A stretch of 64,000 nucleotides of DNA from Puccinia triticina. Taxonomy: Eukaryota; Basidiomycota; Pucciniomycetes; Pucciniales; Pucciniaceae. The first letter of the stretch is position 1; each line of letters starts with the position of its first letter. The position numbers were made by a program, and so were the translations under genes. The stretch covers positions 1,178,001-1,242,000 of the forward strand of contig NC_070561.1 in assembly GCF_026914185.1 (NCBI RefSeq). The letters are read 5' to 3'. The notes under the pieces were generated by a model. The model was given only the letters and a program-made list of their open reading frames with translations, was not told the origin of the DNA and made no database searches. Shown in pieces: positions 1-10,420 of this stretch.

Positions 1-1008
1 GCTTCATTCAGTTTGCAACGGCCAAAGGTTATGGACTGTCAGAGAACAAAGGACAAATCCAGTTATCTTAACCAAGATACCACGCAGATAAAACTGACAA
101 ACCAAGCTCAGGACAAAATGGAACAAAAGTAGCAAGAATGTATGTACTCATAAATGGCTCACAAAAAATTACAAACAAAAAATATAAAAATTCATAAAAA
201 CTACAAAAACAAAACTACAAAACACAAAACACAAAAAAAACTACAAAATACAAAAACCATGGAAAAATTTCAGCATCTTCTTCTCTTTATCTGAATTATT
301 AGAAATTGAAATATCTGTAGTAATTATATTTATTTTACTGCTTTAGGTAAACAATCCCACTATGAGTTGTTTAACTATGAAGTTTGTACCAACAGGATCA
401 AAGATGAATCTGATAAGTCAAATACCTAGAAGTCCTCTTTTTTTTGTTTTTTTCCATTCTTTGAAGTTTCTGGGGGGTTTCATCTCTTATATTGTCACAT
501 TTCTTGTTTTTTTTTTTCATTTTACTGTCACTGAACACTTTTTTGGGATACCTGCTCCTCTGCTTTCTTCAGTTTCCTGCCCATTTTCTTGAAATTTGTC
601 CCAATCTGTTCTATTTTTTTCCAAATCAAATCTTTATTACATTTTTGAATTTTCCGGACAGCTTCATTCTTCTACTTCAAAAGCATTTTTCTTACTCATA
701 AATTTGATTATTCCTACTTTTACTTCTGAAATGATCAATTTTTCCACTCATCATCCATCATCTTTTTTACAGAAATAGTCCATATACATATTCCTGATAT
801 TATTCATGTTTGTAATTCTAGGACCTGCATTATTGAATGAATTTCCTGTTATCATGTATTGCTTCAATATTTTACTCTGTGCTGAAATCCCACCTGTGTA
901 CATATGAGTTTGTTATTGATAATTGGGTGATATTTATTCATTTTTTAAATGCTGGTAAATTTGTAAACTATTTAAATTGAACACATAGCTGTGCATCTAA
1001 CTTAACAG
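1..1008. other. AT-rich stretch without a recognisable gene
   Basis: Poly-A/T-rich DNA with only short low-complexity ORFs (T-rich, Phe/Ser-rich translations). I see no splice-supported coding sequence, RNA gene or terminal repeats here. Confidence 0.6.
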
Positions 1009-1074
1009 AAGTCCCCCTGGTGGGAGGCTCGCTGTGGCTGGCCGCGAAGCGGCCCCTCCCGCAGGGAGGGACTT
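1009..1074 (+). repeat. AAGTCCC...GGGACTT short palindromic repeat, copy 1
   Basis: A GC-rich island of about 66 bp in AT-rich DNA, starting AAGTCCCCC and ending GGAGGGACTT, with an internal small hairpin around CCGCGAAGCGG. It is a diverged relative of the copies at 3361-3429 and 12645-12714. The flank carries a TTAAGTT-like motif in the corresponding position of all three. It is probably part of a short non-autonomous repeat. Confidence 0.5.
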
Positions 1075-1699
1075 GCATATCATCCCCAATTTCATAGGGG
1101 AGCAGAAAGTACCAAATGGCTGTAAGGTTTTTTAACTTTTTAATAGCTCTGCCCCCAGCACCTCCAAAGGTCTGAGCCACAGTTTTCTGACCCTTTGACA
1201 TCTCCTCTACAATTCTGTCTCCTCAGAATTTTTGTATCACCACCAATGTATTTTTAATAAATTTCTGAAAAGTGACTTCTCAAGAAATGGATCTGCACAA
1301 GGATTCACAAGGCTGTGTTGCTTGTAGATCTTGTGGACCAAAAAATCTGCATGCTTTCTAGGTTGTATGTAAATTGACACATTGTATGTACAAAGCTAAG
1401 ATCACCACTGTTCTTCCCTCTGGCCAAATGTGGATCCACACATGGATCTTCCAAACTTAAGACATGGTTTGGAGTTTTGTTTTGCTGCCTTGACCAGATT
1501 CCTGAACACTTTTGCCACTAGGGAGTGCAGTCTTTGGATTGAGCGGCTGGAACAGGGGTCAAAATTTGCGCATTTATCAAGGCTACAAGACTGTATATTC
1601 AGTTTTCTTTTATTGTTTTTATCACAATTTATAGGGCTGTATTTTTATTTTTTGCACTGAATATCCCTTCTGCTCCTGCCAAAATTGAGGGATAGCAAA
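1075..1699. other. No gene seen
   Basis: AT-rich sequence between the first palindromic repeat and the nested TIR element. The short plus-strand ORF at 1430-1660 has no recognisable features. Confidence 0.5.
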
Positions 1700-1984
1700 G
1701 AGCATCTCTAACGGAGCCGCGACTGGGCGTTCAGGGGCGAACTTTGGCCGCCCAGGTTCCTTTCTTGCGCGCTAACGGACCCGCAGAACAACCCTGGGAA
1801 CACTGCCGGGGGCAGTCAAACCCGCGATCACCTGCTGACTTCTGCAGGTCGCCTCCCAGCCGCAATTGACCAGACACACCTCCATCCACTTGACTTCATC
1901 AGCAAAGATGGTCCACAACACACCCCAACTCCTACTCGAAGCTTGCCAAGACAGAAAAAAACATGTCTGCATTGGATTAAGTCA

Positions 1985-2612
1985 AGAGTCCTCTCGATAA
2001 CCGGGTCTGTTCCGGTCACTGAGAGGATCAAATATGTACTCCTCTCAATTAATGGTTCTCTCGGCCAGTCATTGAGAGGAGTAAACAATTACCTTGATGA
2101 CCGGCTCTCTCCGTTCATCGAGAGGAGTAACCACTCGTACATCCTTGATGACCGGGCCCGTTCCTGTCATCAAGAAGAGGACAATGTAAGATAACTCCCC
2201 TCGATGACTGGTCCGCTCGGGTCATCAAGAGGATTGTTTCCTCCTCTTGATGACCGGGTTTGCTCCGGTCATCGAGATACGTGCGTGGTCTTCTCCAGTC
2301 ATCGAGAGGAGTAAACAACTCCGCTTGATGACTGGACAGTTCTCTCCGGTCATCGAGAGGAGTAAACAACTCCGCTCGATGACTGGACGGTTCTCTCCGG
2401 TCATTGAGAGGAGTATCATATATCATGACCCCTCTCGATGACTGGTCCGCTTGGGTCATCAAGAGGAGTTTTTCCGTTGTTTGCTCCGGTCATTGAGATA
2501 CATGCGTCCCGATGACCAGAACGTTCTGGTCATTGATGTACATGCCTCCCGATGACCAGAACGTTCCGGTCATCGAGGGGAGTATGCTATACTCCCATTG
2601 ATGACCGGAACA
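1985..2612. repeat. Hairpin array 1 (GATGACCGG / CCGGTCATC units)
   Basis: About a dozen imperfect inverted repeats in tandem. Each is a 35-40 bp hairpin with left arm CTCGATGACCGG-like, a 7-9 nt loop and right arm CCGGTCATCGAG-like, separated by short spacers such as GAGTAAACAA. In the cleanest part (about 2320-2415) the period is 51 bp. Arm variants often keep pairing (CTTGATG with CATCAAG, CAATGAC with GTCATTG). ORFs on both strands through the array are a by-product of the repeat and not genes. Confidence 0.85.
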
Positions 2613-2739
2613 CGGGTGGTGGGTGGTGCTGGAGGGGTGAGATCCGTCTGTCGGATTGCGGCTTGAACAGCCAGTCCATAATTGGAGCTGAGCCGCGACT
2701 GCTGTGACATGTGCTTGCGGGCCGGGGAACGCAGGAGGA

Positions 2740-3250
2740 CCCTGGCAACCCCCTATAAATGGGCAGCACCAAAATGTATGAATTTCCTGGCCAAATTGCA
2801 AAATGGTACGCACGGAAAATGTATGAATGGCCTTTTTTGCCATTAAGGGTAGGCACCTCAAATGTATAAAAGTTTCCTCAGAGAAGGGAGGGTAGTAACC
2901 AGGAATGTATGAATTTATGAGGGGAACACAACTGCTCTACACAACTGCTCTCTCTCCACCCCCCCCCCCCCCCCCCCCCCTCAGCAGCGGTGAACACCCA
3001 GGTTAATATTTTTGTACCAGTTTACGTAGTTTACCCAGGATCCCTGAAGCTATGAGAAATGGCTAGCTGAAAAAAAAACAGGCTTTGCGCCCCCGTCCGC
3101 AAAAATAATGGTAGGCATGAAAAATGTATGAAAATTTTGGAAATCCTCTGAGGGTACGCACAAAAAGTGTATGAATGGGCTCTGCAAATGTATGAATTTT
3201 TGCAAATTTCCAGATTTTTGGTGCCGCCCATTTATAGGGGGTTGCCAGGG
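2740..3250. mobile_element. 511-bp TIR element with TATAAATGGGC-containing ends
   Basis: Terminal inverted repeats start CCCTGGCAACCCCCTATAAA on the left. The exact inverse is on the right at about 3220-3250, covering about 30 bp. The interior repeats the motif AAATGTATGAA about seven times in the same direction and contains a C-run (about 2959-2980). No ORF is convincing and no clear TSD is visible. It is nested inside the 1700-3293 element. The superfamily cannot be assigned from the sequence alone. Confidence 0.6.
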
Positions 3251-3360
3251 CCCTAACGCAGGCCAACTGCCCCCCGGACCGTTGGAGATGCTCTAAGCCT
3301 CTCCTACGGAGAGCGCTCCGCGCGGGTCCCCCGGACCTCCGTTCGAGTGCGAACTTAACA

Positions 3361-3429
3361 AAGTCCCTCGATGCTGCGGGCGTGGGACTCGCGAAGCGAG
3401 CCTCCGACAGCCCCCGGCAGGAGGGACTT
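3361..3429 (+). repeat. AAGTCCCTC...GAGGGACTT short palindromic repeat, copy 2
   Basis: A 69-bp unit with 9-bp perfect terminal inverted repeats AAGTCCCTC / GAGGGACTT and an internal CTCGCGAAGCGAG hairpin. It matches, in the opposite orientation, the 70-bp unit at 12645-12714, including the inner blocks GCTGCGGGCGT and CCTCCGAYAGCCC. Confidence 0.7.
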
Positions 3430-3744
3430 ATACCGTACCTCCCCATCCTGGCGCACGGGGAATGGGATTTTCACCCCTCTTTTTACTTTCCCCTTTGTAC
3501 ATCTCTCATACCACAACCTTTTTTTGTTTTTTTTTGCTCCAGGTCTGCCCAACATGCTACCGCTGAGACCTATATTTTTTTCCCTTTATGTACTGATACC
3601 AGTATGTCCTGAAAAATTAAACAAGACAAAAAAACCTCAAGCCTGTTACCGAGTCTGCAACCCAGAATTGCAGAAATTAATCACAGAACGAGAGCACGGA
3701 CTCTCTGTTTAATACATCGCGTGTTTCACACGCAGCTAGCTTGA
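3430..3744. other. No gene seen
   Basis: Pyrimidine-rich sequence between a palindromic repeat and hairpin array 2. The ORFs starting near 3371-3382 run out of the GC-rich repeat and are not supported as genes. Confidence 0.5.
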
Positions 3745-4126
3745 GGATGACCGGAATCAACCGGTCATCGAGGGGACTCGACCCTCTCAATGACCAGTAT
3801 GTTCCGGTCATCGAGAGGATAAAGCCCTCTCGATGAACGGCACAGTACCGGTCATCGAGAGGGCTGAGTCCTTCCGATGACCGGTCGATCCCGGTCATTG
3901 GGTGTGTCAAGTCCCCTCGATGACCGGCACAGACCGGTCATCGAGAGGGTTGTATACTCTCGATGGCCAATCTGTACTGGCCATTGAGAGGTTCTACATA
4001 TCCATTCGATGACCGGTCTGTACCGGTCATCCAGGGCGTTGTATATATCCCTCTCAATGACCGGTCTTTACCGGTCATCCAGAGGGCTATGCGGTCTCGA
4101 TGGCGGGTCTGTGCCAGCGATCGAGG
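3745..4126. repeat. Hairpin array 2 (GATGACCGG / CCGGTCATC units)
   Basis: About nine consecutive imperfect hairpins of the same family as array 1, with units near 3748, 3785, 3826, 3870, 3912, 3957, 4002, 4050 and 4098. The unit at about 3957-3992 changes both arms together (GATGGCC with GGCCATT), a compensatory pair. Spacers are 5-12 nt. Confidence 0.85.
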
Positions 4127-4518
4127 GCTCAGAGACTTGACTGTAAGTCAAAAAAAAAAGTATATGTCCAAGTCATTGAGCACGGACCTCTTCTGCTACT
4201 CGGCTTCAGTAAAATCAAAGTTTTTATTTACTTTGATAATTTATTTCTCTTTGAAGGAGTTGTGTGGCGTAACTCAGATTGTATCATGTTTTGATGAAAG
4301 CTTGGACAAATGAGGCACTCGAGGGCTTAGAGTTATGTGCTTACGCTGCACAGCAGCCTATTTTTGCCTTTGGTTTTCGCCATGCACAGCGGCGATTGAT
4401 ACAATCACATGCCCCGCTGGGAAGCGTCCCACCCCATCCAATCACCACCACGACGACCAACGCTGCAGCCTACGGTCGGCCTCTCTCAACCACGGTAGCC
4501 TCCGATACGAATATTGCG

Positions 4519-5004
4519 ATGGTTTTCTGGTCATACGCCCCGGACACCAAAGTTCACGCTGTTTGAATGGCCCTCGAGGGCCTGTCGTTTCCAGACATCC
4601 GACGCCTTCTCGGATGTTCGATTTCGCGGCAGTCATTTGCTCGGTGGCTCGGCCTTTACCAAGAAACTCTTTGTGTGATCCGGGACCCGGATACTTACGA
4701 AAACCGTGGTCGACCGGCAGAGCTCTCAAGAGGCGATTGCACATTTATGATCGAGCTCGTGCGACTCGAACCCGGCTTGTTTCTGCACGAGATTCGTGAG
4801 AAGCTGTACGACTCGACCGAAGTCCTGCTCAGCACCGCAGGCGTTCACCGGAACCTCATCGAACGGTTGTCGATCACGCTCAAAAAAACCAAAACCAAGA
4901 ACATTCGGAAATGTCTGGTCGCTAAATACTCCTTCATGGAGCGGATGGAGTTCTATCCAGCCGAGTTCTTGTTCTCAAGAACTGACTGCACCACATTGCT
5001 ATAA
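4519..5004 (+). pseudogene. Tc1/IS630-type transposase N-terminal remnant
   Basis: Frame 3 reads through an initial SYAPDTKVHAV segment, an in-frame TGA (4564-4566), then an HTH-like stretch (MALEGLSFPDIRRLLGCSIS, 4567 onward). A GRPAELSR linker and a second winged-helix-like segment around HEIREKLYDS follow, up to KKTKTKN. From family knowledge this order matches the bipartite DNA-binding N-terminus of fungal DDE (Tc1/mariner-IS630) transposases. The catalytic DDE domain is missing: homology-like sequence ends near 4980, about 115 bp before element A. It is therefore a truncated, stop-containing relic. No TIRs were found. Confidence 0.55.
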
Positions 5005-5117
5005 GTGGTACAAGCACTGCGGATATTGTGTCCCATCTCAATAAATTTTTAATTATTTCTGACAATTATGTTTCCGACGTTGTCATCACTTGAGCCGAAC
5101 GTAATCAGCAGCCTTTA

Positions 5118-5603
5118 TGTAATGACTAGATTACTACGATGAAGGGTCGGACAGGCCAGAAAGGATTTCTTTCACGAATGTCTACAGACGAGCTAATGAC
5201 AACGACAGGCACACTTCAGACAGATAAAGGAAAGATTTTGTTGAAACTTCTCTTAAAAGATGGTTTGATATGATAATGTTTGTATTTGCGCTGATGCTAA
5301 TGATACGAAAAGAACAAAAATATTACGATGGGGAAATGTACAATCATAAAGAGACTTCTTTTATATCCCTTTACAAAAGTAAATGCGCGCTTGTTTTCGG
5401 ATCTTAGTCCTACAGTCAACTGATAAGAGGAAACTCGTATTTCCTATTCTCGAGGTTAGCCGTATCGGGTGTCGGAAATCCAACGGTAACCTGAAAACTT
5501 TAACAGACTAATTAAGTTAGTTTTATGCGTAAATACGCGTATCCTTCTTAGTCAACCTTAGTAATCTTCCCTTAGTTATAACACGTAATTTCCGATTCTC
5601 ACA
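5118..5603 (-). repeat. 3' LTR of element A
   Basis: 486 bp, virtually identical to 10421-10906. The one difference noticed is G versus A in CACGAAT(G/A)TCTAC. It directly abuts the end of the pol ORF (stop at 5612). Confidence 0.95.
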
Positions 5604-5611
5604 AATATGCT

Positions 5612-8600
5612 TTACCTTATACCGGTTAACAATAGTGGGATTGGTAATTTCCTTGTGTTGTGAAAGTTCAAAAGTTTGGAATGTAAAGGTCGAGGAATTT
5701 GGGCCAAAGAAAGCCAGCGATCCGAAGCGGGTGTCGCATTCTTCCATCGGATAAGGTATTCTTCGGTCCCTTTTCGTGGTGTCCTATGGTCCAATACCTC
5801 TGAAAACAAATCCCAATTAATATCCTTGACCGGCACTGTATATACTATTGGGTCAGAAACTGTCGTGCGGAGAGGGTGTTCAATGGGATTTTTATACGGT
5901 GTAATAAGAGAATGATTGAAGACTGGATGGAGCTTCGGGTAGTGTTCCTTAATATCTAAACGAACTGCTCCGTCGCCTACCCGTTCAATGACTTTAAAGG
6001 GACCAAGATGGCGATAATCAAGTTTCGAATTTTCTCGTCTGGTCTGTATGAAACGTTGTGATAAAAGCACTAAATCTCCCGGTTCATAAAGCGGTGTTTC
6101 TCGTCGTTTCTTGTTGTAATAAAGTGCTTGCTTCTGTTTTGCCTCTTGAAGAGAAGCAACCGCTTGATCCTGTATCTCCTGCAAATCCCGTACTACGGTA
6201 TTAGCGTTAGACTTTCCAGAAGAAATTGTAAGTGTGTTGAAACGAGGATGGAAACCGTGAACGAAAAAAAATGGAGAAACACCTGATGACGAGGAGTGTA
6301 GATTATTAAGAGAAAATTCCGCCATGTCTAACTTGTCCGCCCAATCTGATTGATTGTATCCTACGAAATGACGGAGATAATCTTCTAATATTTGATTCAT
6401 TCGTTCCGTTTGCCCATCGGTCTGGGGATGGTAAGCTGTGGATGTTGCGGCCGTAATATTCAATAATTTCAAAAAAGATTTCCAAAATTCGCTAGTGAAG
6501 GTAGTACCCCGATCTGACACTATCCTGTCAGGTAGACCATGTAGACGAAAAACCTCTCGTCTAAACAACTTCGCCAATTCCTTTGAAGTCATGGATTCCT
6601 TGCACGGGATAAAATGTGCTGCCTTGCTCAAAAGATCCACCACTACTAAAATAGAGTCAAAAGAGCGTGAAACAGGGAGCTTGGTGATGAAATCCATGCC
6701 GATAACATTCCATGGCCGAGAAGGAATAGGTAACGGATTTAGGAGTCCTACTGGCTGTTGTCTGTTTGCCTTTACTCGCTGACAGGAGTCGCAGGAGGAA
6801 ACGAACGATATTACATCCTTTCGGATACTAGGCCAATCAAAAGTTCGCAATATGAGCGAAAGTGTTCGAGCAATTCCTGGATGACCCGTAATTTCCTCTT
6901 CATGATAGATCTGAAGTACTCTTGGTCGAAGTGAAATAGGAACAAATACTCGGTGTCGAAACCAATAGCACTCTTGCGTAAAATGATAAAGGGCTTCTTC
7001 TTCCTCTGGAAGAGTTGAATATGCGTTCCGTAGATCCGCTAAAAAAAAAACAGAAACTGGTTGGAAATATAAATCATGCTCCTCTTTTGCATGTACTTCT
7101 GTTTCGATAGAGTTGATTGCAAAACGGGCTTGTAATGAATTAGGGATCTCAAGCTTTTCTGCTACCTCATAATCCGGTCGTTGACTAGGTGCGTCAGCGG
7201 GGTTAGAAGTGCCAGAGAGGTGAAATAACTTATAATTAAAAGAATCAAGAAAGGCGGCCCATCGGGCCTGTTTGGGAGATAGCTTTTTCAAAGTCATAAA
7301 AAACTTTAAGTTTGCATGATCAGAAAATACTAAAACCGGGTTGGAAGTTCCTGCAAGCCATGCTCTCCATTCTTCGAAAGCAGAATATACGGCATATAAT
7401 TCCAAATCAAAGATAGCCCATGCTCGTTCTTGGTCCGTCAATTTCCTGGAAAAGAAACTGACGGGACGAAGTCGTCCCGTAGCATCAGGTTGGCTTAGAA
7501 CTCCCGCTATTGCAAAACCCGAACTGTCAACGTGCACAATTCTGTCTGCTTGGAATGAAAAATGTGAGAGAAGGGGGGCAGATAAAAAAGATGATTTCAG
7601 ATTATCAAAAGCCTTGACTGCGTCCGCTTCCTTCATCTTTGAAGGATGAAAAACTGATTCCTTTGTAAGGCTAGTTAAACCATTAGTAATATAAGAAAAT
7701 CGCGGTATAAAACGACGATAAAAATTACAAAACCCTAAAAATCGACGAAGACCGCGCAGAGTTTCTGGCATCGGCCACTGCACAATAGTGTCCAATTTCT
7801 TCGGATCCATCCGAAGGCCTTGCGAAGAAATTATAAAACCTAAAAACTGTACTTCTGTCTGAAAAAATTCACACTTTTTTAATGAGGCTTTCAAGGAAAA
7901 TTCGCGAATCTTGGTGAGTATAAACTTTAAATGTTGGATATGTTCTTCCTCTGTTTTGGAAAAAATAAGGATGTCGTCTATGTATACAAAACAACAGACA
8001 TCGATAAATTCTCGCAGAACGTGTTGAATGAACCGTTGGAATGTGGCTGGGGCGTTAGCAAGCCCGAAAGGCATTACCATATATTCAAAAAGACCCCATG
8101 GTGTACGGAATGCAGTCAGATATTCCTGACCGGGAGTAACGCGCAACAAATTAAAAGCCGATTTGAGATCAACTTTCGAGAGGAATCGGCATCCTGCTAA
8201 ATTGTTGAGGAGAAGGGAAAGAACTGGGATAGGATAGCTATCGCGAACTGTCATTGAATTTAAACCTCGATAATCAACGCAAGGTCTATCATCCTTTCCT
8301 TCTGTTTTAACAAAAAAAATGGGAGCCGCGGCTGGTGATGATGACAAACGAATGAAACCCTTACTAAGATTTTCGTCGATGTACGAACGCAATTGACTGC
8401 GTTCGCTCTCACTTAGATTGTACAACCCGCCAAATGGTGGAGTGCAACCTTCCTTAAGTTGAATTTTCAGGTCAAATTTCGGACGAACAGGTGGTAAAGA
8501 TTGCAGGCTAGCTATTGTGAAAACATCAGTGAAAGAGCGAAGAGAAGGAGGTAATAACAATAATTCCTCTTGATTGAGATGTAAGTTATTAGTGATTGAA

Positions 8601-9922
8601 GCAATATTAAGGGATTGAGATGTTAAAGGAAAGCGAGAATTACGAAGGGGTGAGGAAAAATACAGTTGTCCGTTGGTGCCGCCAACCCAAGCATGGTTTG
8701 CCTTGAGCCAAGGGAGTCCGAGAATTACATCAACTGAGGATAGAGAAATAACATTAAGAGAAACATTGGATAGACGAGAATGATTCAAAAAATCCGAAGA
8801 GGCTATGCGGCCGGTCCAACACTTGTTGACATCGCCGGAGGAAGCTGGAGATCCATCAAAACTTCTACATGAGAATGGAACAGATAGTGATGTTAGCCTT
8901 AACTGTTTTGTTCTTACAAAGTCTATGTTGATAAACGAGTCGCCGGCGCCAGAGTCCACCAAGGCCATTGCAGTAACCGAGGAAAGACCCGGTCGATAAA
9001 GCTGAATGGGGATAACTAATCTAGAAGGAGGAGATGCCGGAAGGGAAAGAGAATTTAAAGAAATAAAATGGGAAGGAAGCGAGGACTTGCCATCGTCAAA
9101 AGGTACTCCCGTCTCATCACAACCATACATCAACATGTCCGCGAAAGAGCCAGGCCCGATATGATCCCAAGAAGCAGGAATAGGACCGGACTTGGTTGCT
9201 GCCACATCGATCTGAGTGAGTTGAACGGTCGGAGGAACGCCCTGGGAGAGTTTGGTGAAAAGAGCGATCTTGTCTTTCATTTGAACCTCCACGTTAGGAC
9301 AGGAGCGGTTGCTGATATGAGCTTCATCATAGGTCTTATGACATCGCTGGCATAGCTTGTGCTTAACACAAAGAGCACGATAAGCTGAAAATGTAAAACC
9401 GACACTTGCTGTGATAGCATCGATGTCCATGGGAGTAGCTGTTGAAACTGGAGGAGGAGGTGGAGGTCGTTGAAGTTGGAAGTCCGCACGCTTGATGGAA
9501 AGATTGGATCGAAGCATGTTGAGTTCGTCCAAAACATTAGACGCTAAAACGCAGAGCGCCATCTTCTGTTTCAGGTCGGTAGCCGTCTTCCACGAGTCCT
9601 TCTGAATAGCGATTTCGAGAATTTTCGGGTTGATAGCGGCCTTGTATACATCAATGCGACAATCTTCCGTTAAATCCACAGCGAAAACAAGAGAACGAAA
9701 AAGGGAATTGAAAACATCAAGAGGCCTATTGCCCTGTTTACAAGAATACAACGCTCTTTTCGCATCTTCAATACTACTACTATCGGCAAAGCTTTCCTCC
9801 AGATGTGATAAAAAAACACGCATAGAACTTAAACAAGGTAAAACATAAGGATCCTCGCAGAAGCAGAATTGGAAGGTAGATTTTGAGTTCGCACATTCTC
9901 CCGCAATACCGAAATCCACCAA
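5612..9922 (-). CDS. Gag(C-term)-Pol polyprotein of chromovirus element A
   Basis: An open frame of 1436 codons. The start at 9922 is only the first Met of the frame: the true protein probably continues from the gag frame upstream. In order it has the gag capsid C-terminal half, a Cys/His motif CQRCHKTYDEAHISNRSC (about 215, an atypical zinc knuckle), aspartic protease LVDSGAGDSFI (about 322), RT catalytic FVYIDDILIF (about 644), RNase H VHVDSSGFAIAG (about 797), and an integrase HHCC finger ending CDSCQRVK. The integrase core follows, with D in GMDFITKL (about 1074), D in VSDRGTTFTSEF and E in DGQTERMNQ. Residues about 1370-1420 form a chromodomain (EYLIRWKN...SDRWLSLAQI). It replicates the element via an RNA intermediate. 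The chromodomain suggests targeting to marked chromatin. Confidence 0.93.
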   Translation of the reverse strand: MVDFGIAGECANSKSTFQFCFCEDPYVLPCLSSMRVFLSHLEESFADSSSIEDAKRALYSCKQGNRPLDVFNSLFRSLVFAVDLTEDCRIDVYKAAINPKILEIAIQKDSWKTATDLKQKMALCVLASNVLDELNMLRSNLSIKRADFQLQRPPPPPPVSTATPMDIDAITASVGFTFSAYRALCVKHKLCQRCHKTYDEAHISNRSCPNVEVQMKDKIALFTKLSQGVPPTVQLTQIDVAATKSGPIPASWDHIGPGSFADMLMYGCDETGVPFDDGKSSLPSHFISLNSLSLPASPPSRLVIPIQLYRPGLSSVTAMALVDSGAGDSFINIDFVRTKQLRLTSLSVPFSCRSFDGSPASSGDVNKCWTGRIASSDFLNHSRLSNVSLNVISLSSVDVILGLPWLKANHAWVGGTNGQLYFSSPLRNSRFPLTSQSLNIASITNNLHLNQEELLLLPPSLRSFTDVFTIASLQSLPPVRPKFDLKIQLKEGCTPPFGGLYNLSESERSQLRSYIDENLSKGFIRLSSSPAAAPIFFVKTEGKDDRPCVDYRGLNSMTVRDSYPIPVLSLLLNNLAGCRFLSKVDLKSAFNLLRVTPGQEYLTAFRTPWGLFEYMVMPFGLANAPATFQRFIQHVLREFIDVCCFVYIDDILIFSKTEEEHIQHLKFILTKIREFSLKASLKKCEFFQTEVQFLGFIISSQGLRMDPKKLDTIVQWPMPETLRGLRRFLGFCNFYRRFIPRFSYITNGLTSLTKESVFHPSKMKEADAVKAFDNLKSSFLSAPLLSHFSFQADRIVHVDSSGFAIAGVLSQPDATGRLRPVSFFSRKLTDQERAWAIFDLELYAVYSAFEEWRAWLAGTSNPVLVFSDHANLKFFMTLKKLSPKQARWAAFLDSFNYKLFHLSGTSNPADAPSQRPDYEVAEKLEIPNSLQARFAINSIETEVHAKEEHDLYFQPVSVFFLADLRNAYSTLPEEEEALYHFTQECYWFRHRVFVPISLRPRVLQIYHEEEITGHPGIARTLSLILRTFDWPSIRKDVISFVSSCDSCQRVKANRQQPVGLLNPLPIPSRPWNVIGMDFITKLPVSRSFDSILVVVDLLSKAAHFIPCKESMTSKELAKLFRREVFRLHGLPDRIVSDRGTTFTSEFWKSFLKLLNITAATSTAYHPQTDGQTERMNQILEDYLRHFVGYNQSDWADKLDMAEFSLNNLHSSSSGVSPFFFVHGFHPRFNTLTISSGKSNANTVVRDLQEIQDQAVASLQEAKQKQALYYNKKRRETPLYEPGDLVLLSQRFIQTRRENSKLDYRHLGPFKVIERVGDGAVRLDIKEHYPKLHPVFNHSLITPYKNPIEHPLRTTVSDPIVYTVPVKDINWDLFSEVLDHRTPRKGTEEYLIRWKNATPASDRWLSLAQIPRPLHSKLLNFHNTRKLPIPLLLTGIR

Positions 9923-10359
9923 AGATAGGAGGAAGCAGATTCAGAGACATTACCGTCCGCATGGCAAAAATGTCGAACTACCCAGTTGATTTTACTCTTC
10001 TCGTTAAGAAATCGAGATTCCACTTCAACCAATCGATCCTTGATGAAGTATAAGAATTTGTTGATTTCCTTTGGGTTACCGGAGAAAGAGGCATGGGTCA
10101 TTACCAAAACATCTGAAAAGGACTGGTTCGCTGGAGGTGGGGGTTGAAAGGTAGAAAGTTGGTGATGAAAGGACAACAAGCGCTGGGTGACGTCCTGGAG
10201 AGTGATTTTGATTGTATTGAGGTCGACTTTAAGATTGTTGATTTCGTTAGAAAGGTGGTCGGTCTTCTGTTGCTCGGACTGATGATTGAGTTGGAGATTG
10301 GAGAGAACATTGGCCAATTCCTGGACGCGTTCTTCTTGGTTGATATCCATTTCTAACAA
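9829..10359 (-). CDS. Gag N-terminal part of element A (frame-shifted relative to pol)
   Basis: A 176-codon ORF beginning 48 bp inside the element from the PBS. Residues 1-60 look like a coiled coil (heptad-rich, EERVQELANVLSNLQ), followed by a proline-rich linker and the start of the capsid domain (KFLYFIKDRLVEVESRF). It overlaps the pol frame by 94 nt. The capsid-like sequence continues not in this frame but in the -1 frame from about EDPYVLPCLSS, so the switch falls inside capsid, near 9850-9862. I saw no canonical slippery heptamer in the overlap, so a 1-nt deletion in this copy is the simplest explanation. Confidence 0.8.
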   Translation of the reverse strand: MLEMDINQEERVQELANVLSNLQLNHQSEQQKTDHLSNEINNLKVDLNTIKITLQDVTQRLLSFHHQLSTFQPPPPANQSFSDVLVMTHASFSGNPKEINKFLYFIKDRLVEVESRFLNEKSKINWVVRHFCHADGNVSESASSYLWWISVLRENVRTQNLPSNSASARILMFYLV

Positions 10360-10407
10360 ATAACCAAGAGCACCGAGAATAATAGGACAGAAGTTCTGAG
10401 GATTAAG

Positions 10408-10420
10408 ATCGTAATATTTT
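10408..10420 (-). promoter_or_regulatory. Primer-binding site of element A, self-complementary to its own LTR
   Basis: Immediately downstream of the 5' LTR the RNA strand reads AAAATATTACGAT. This is exactly complementary to ATCGTAATATTTT of the same transcript, encoded inside the LTR (plus-strand AAAAATATTACGAT at 10619-10632). No tRNA-like TGG motif is present. This is the arrangement known for Tf1/sushi-type elements, in which the 5' end of the mRNA folds back to prime reverse transcription. Confidence 0.75.

Larger units (their letters stand above)
1700..3293. mobile_element. Non-autonomous TIR element with GAGCATCTC ends (PIF/Harbinger-like), nested
   Basis: The left end reads GAGCATCTCTAACGG (1700-1714). 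The right end is its near-perfect inverse, CCGTTGGAGATGCTC (3279-3293). The right end is followed by TAA, while AAA precedes the left end, so a 3-bp TWA-type target duplication is plausible but imperfect. GAGCATC ends with TAA duplications recur at 21457-21594 and 25089-25381. No transposase lies inside. The interior holds hairpin array 1 and a second TIR element (2740-3250), so this is a composite. Assignment to PIF/Harbinger is inferred from TIR style and TSD length only. Confidence 0.5.

Noticed and set aside
2115..2462. ORFs of 60-115 codons through hairpin array 1 (and similar in arrays 2-4)
   Set aside because: Repeat units without internal stops give open frames on both strands. The translations are just the repeat.
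1985..4126. CRISPR-like array
   Set aside because: Units are palindromic and variable with short spacers derived from the same repeat, and the genome is eukaryotic.
5523..5747. Small ORFs antisense or out of frame within elements A, copia, B and C
   Set aside because: Shadows of the polyprotein frames with no independent start context or features.
9829..9922. Programmed -1 frameshift between gag and pol of element A
   Set aside because: The switch lies within capsid-like sequence and no slippery heptamer is visible. A deletion is simpler, though not proven.
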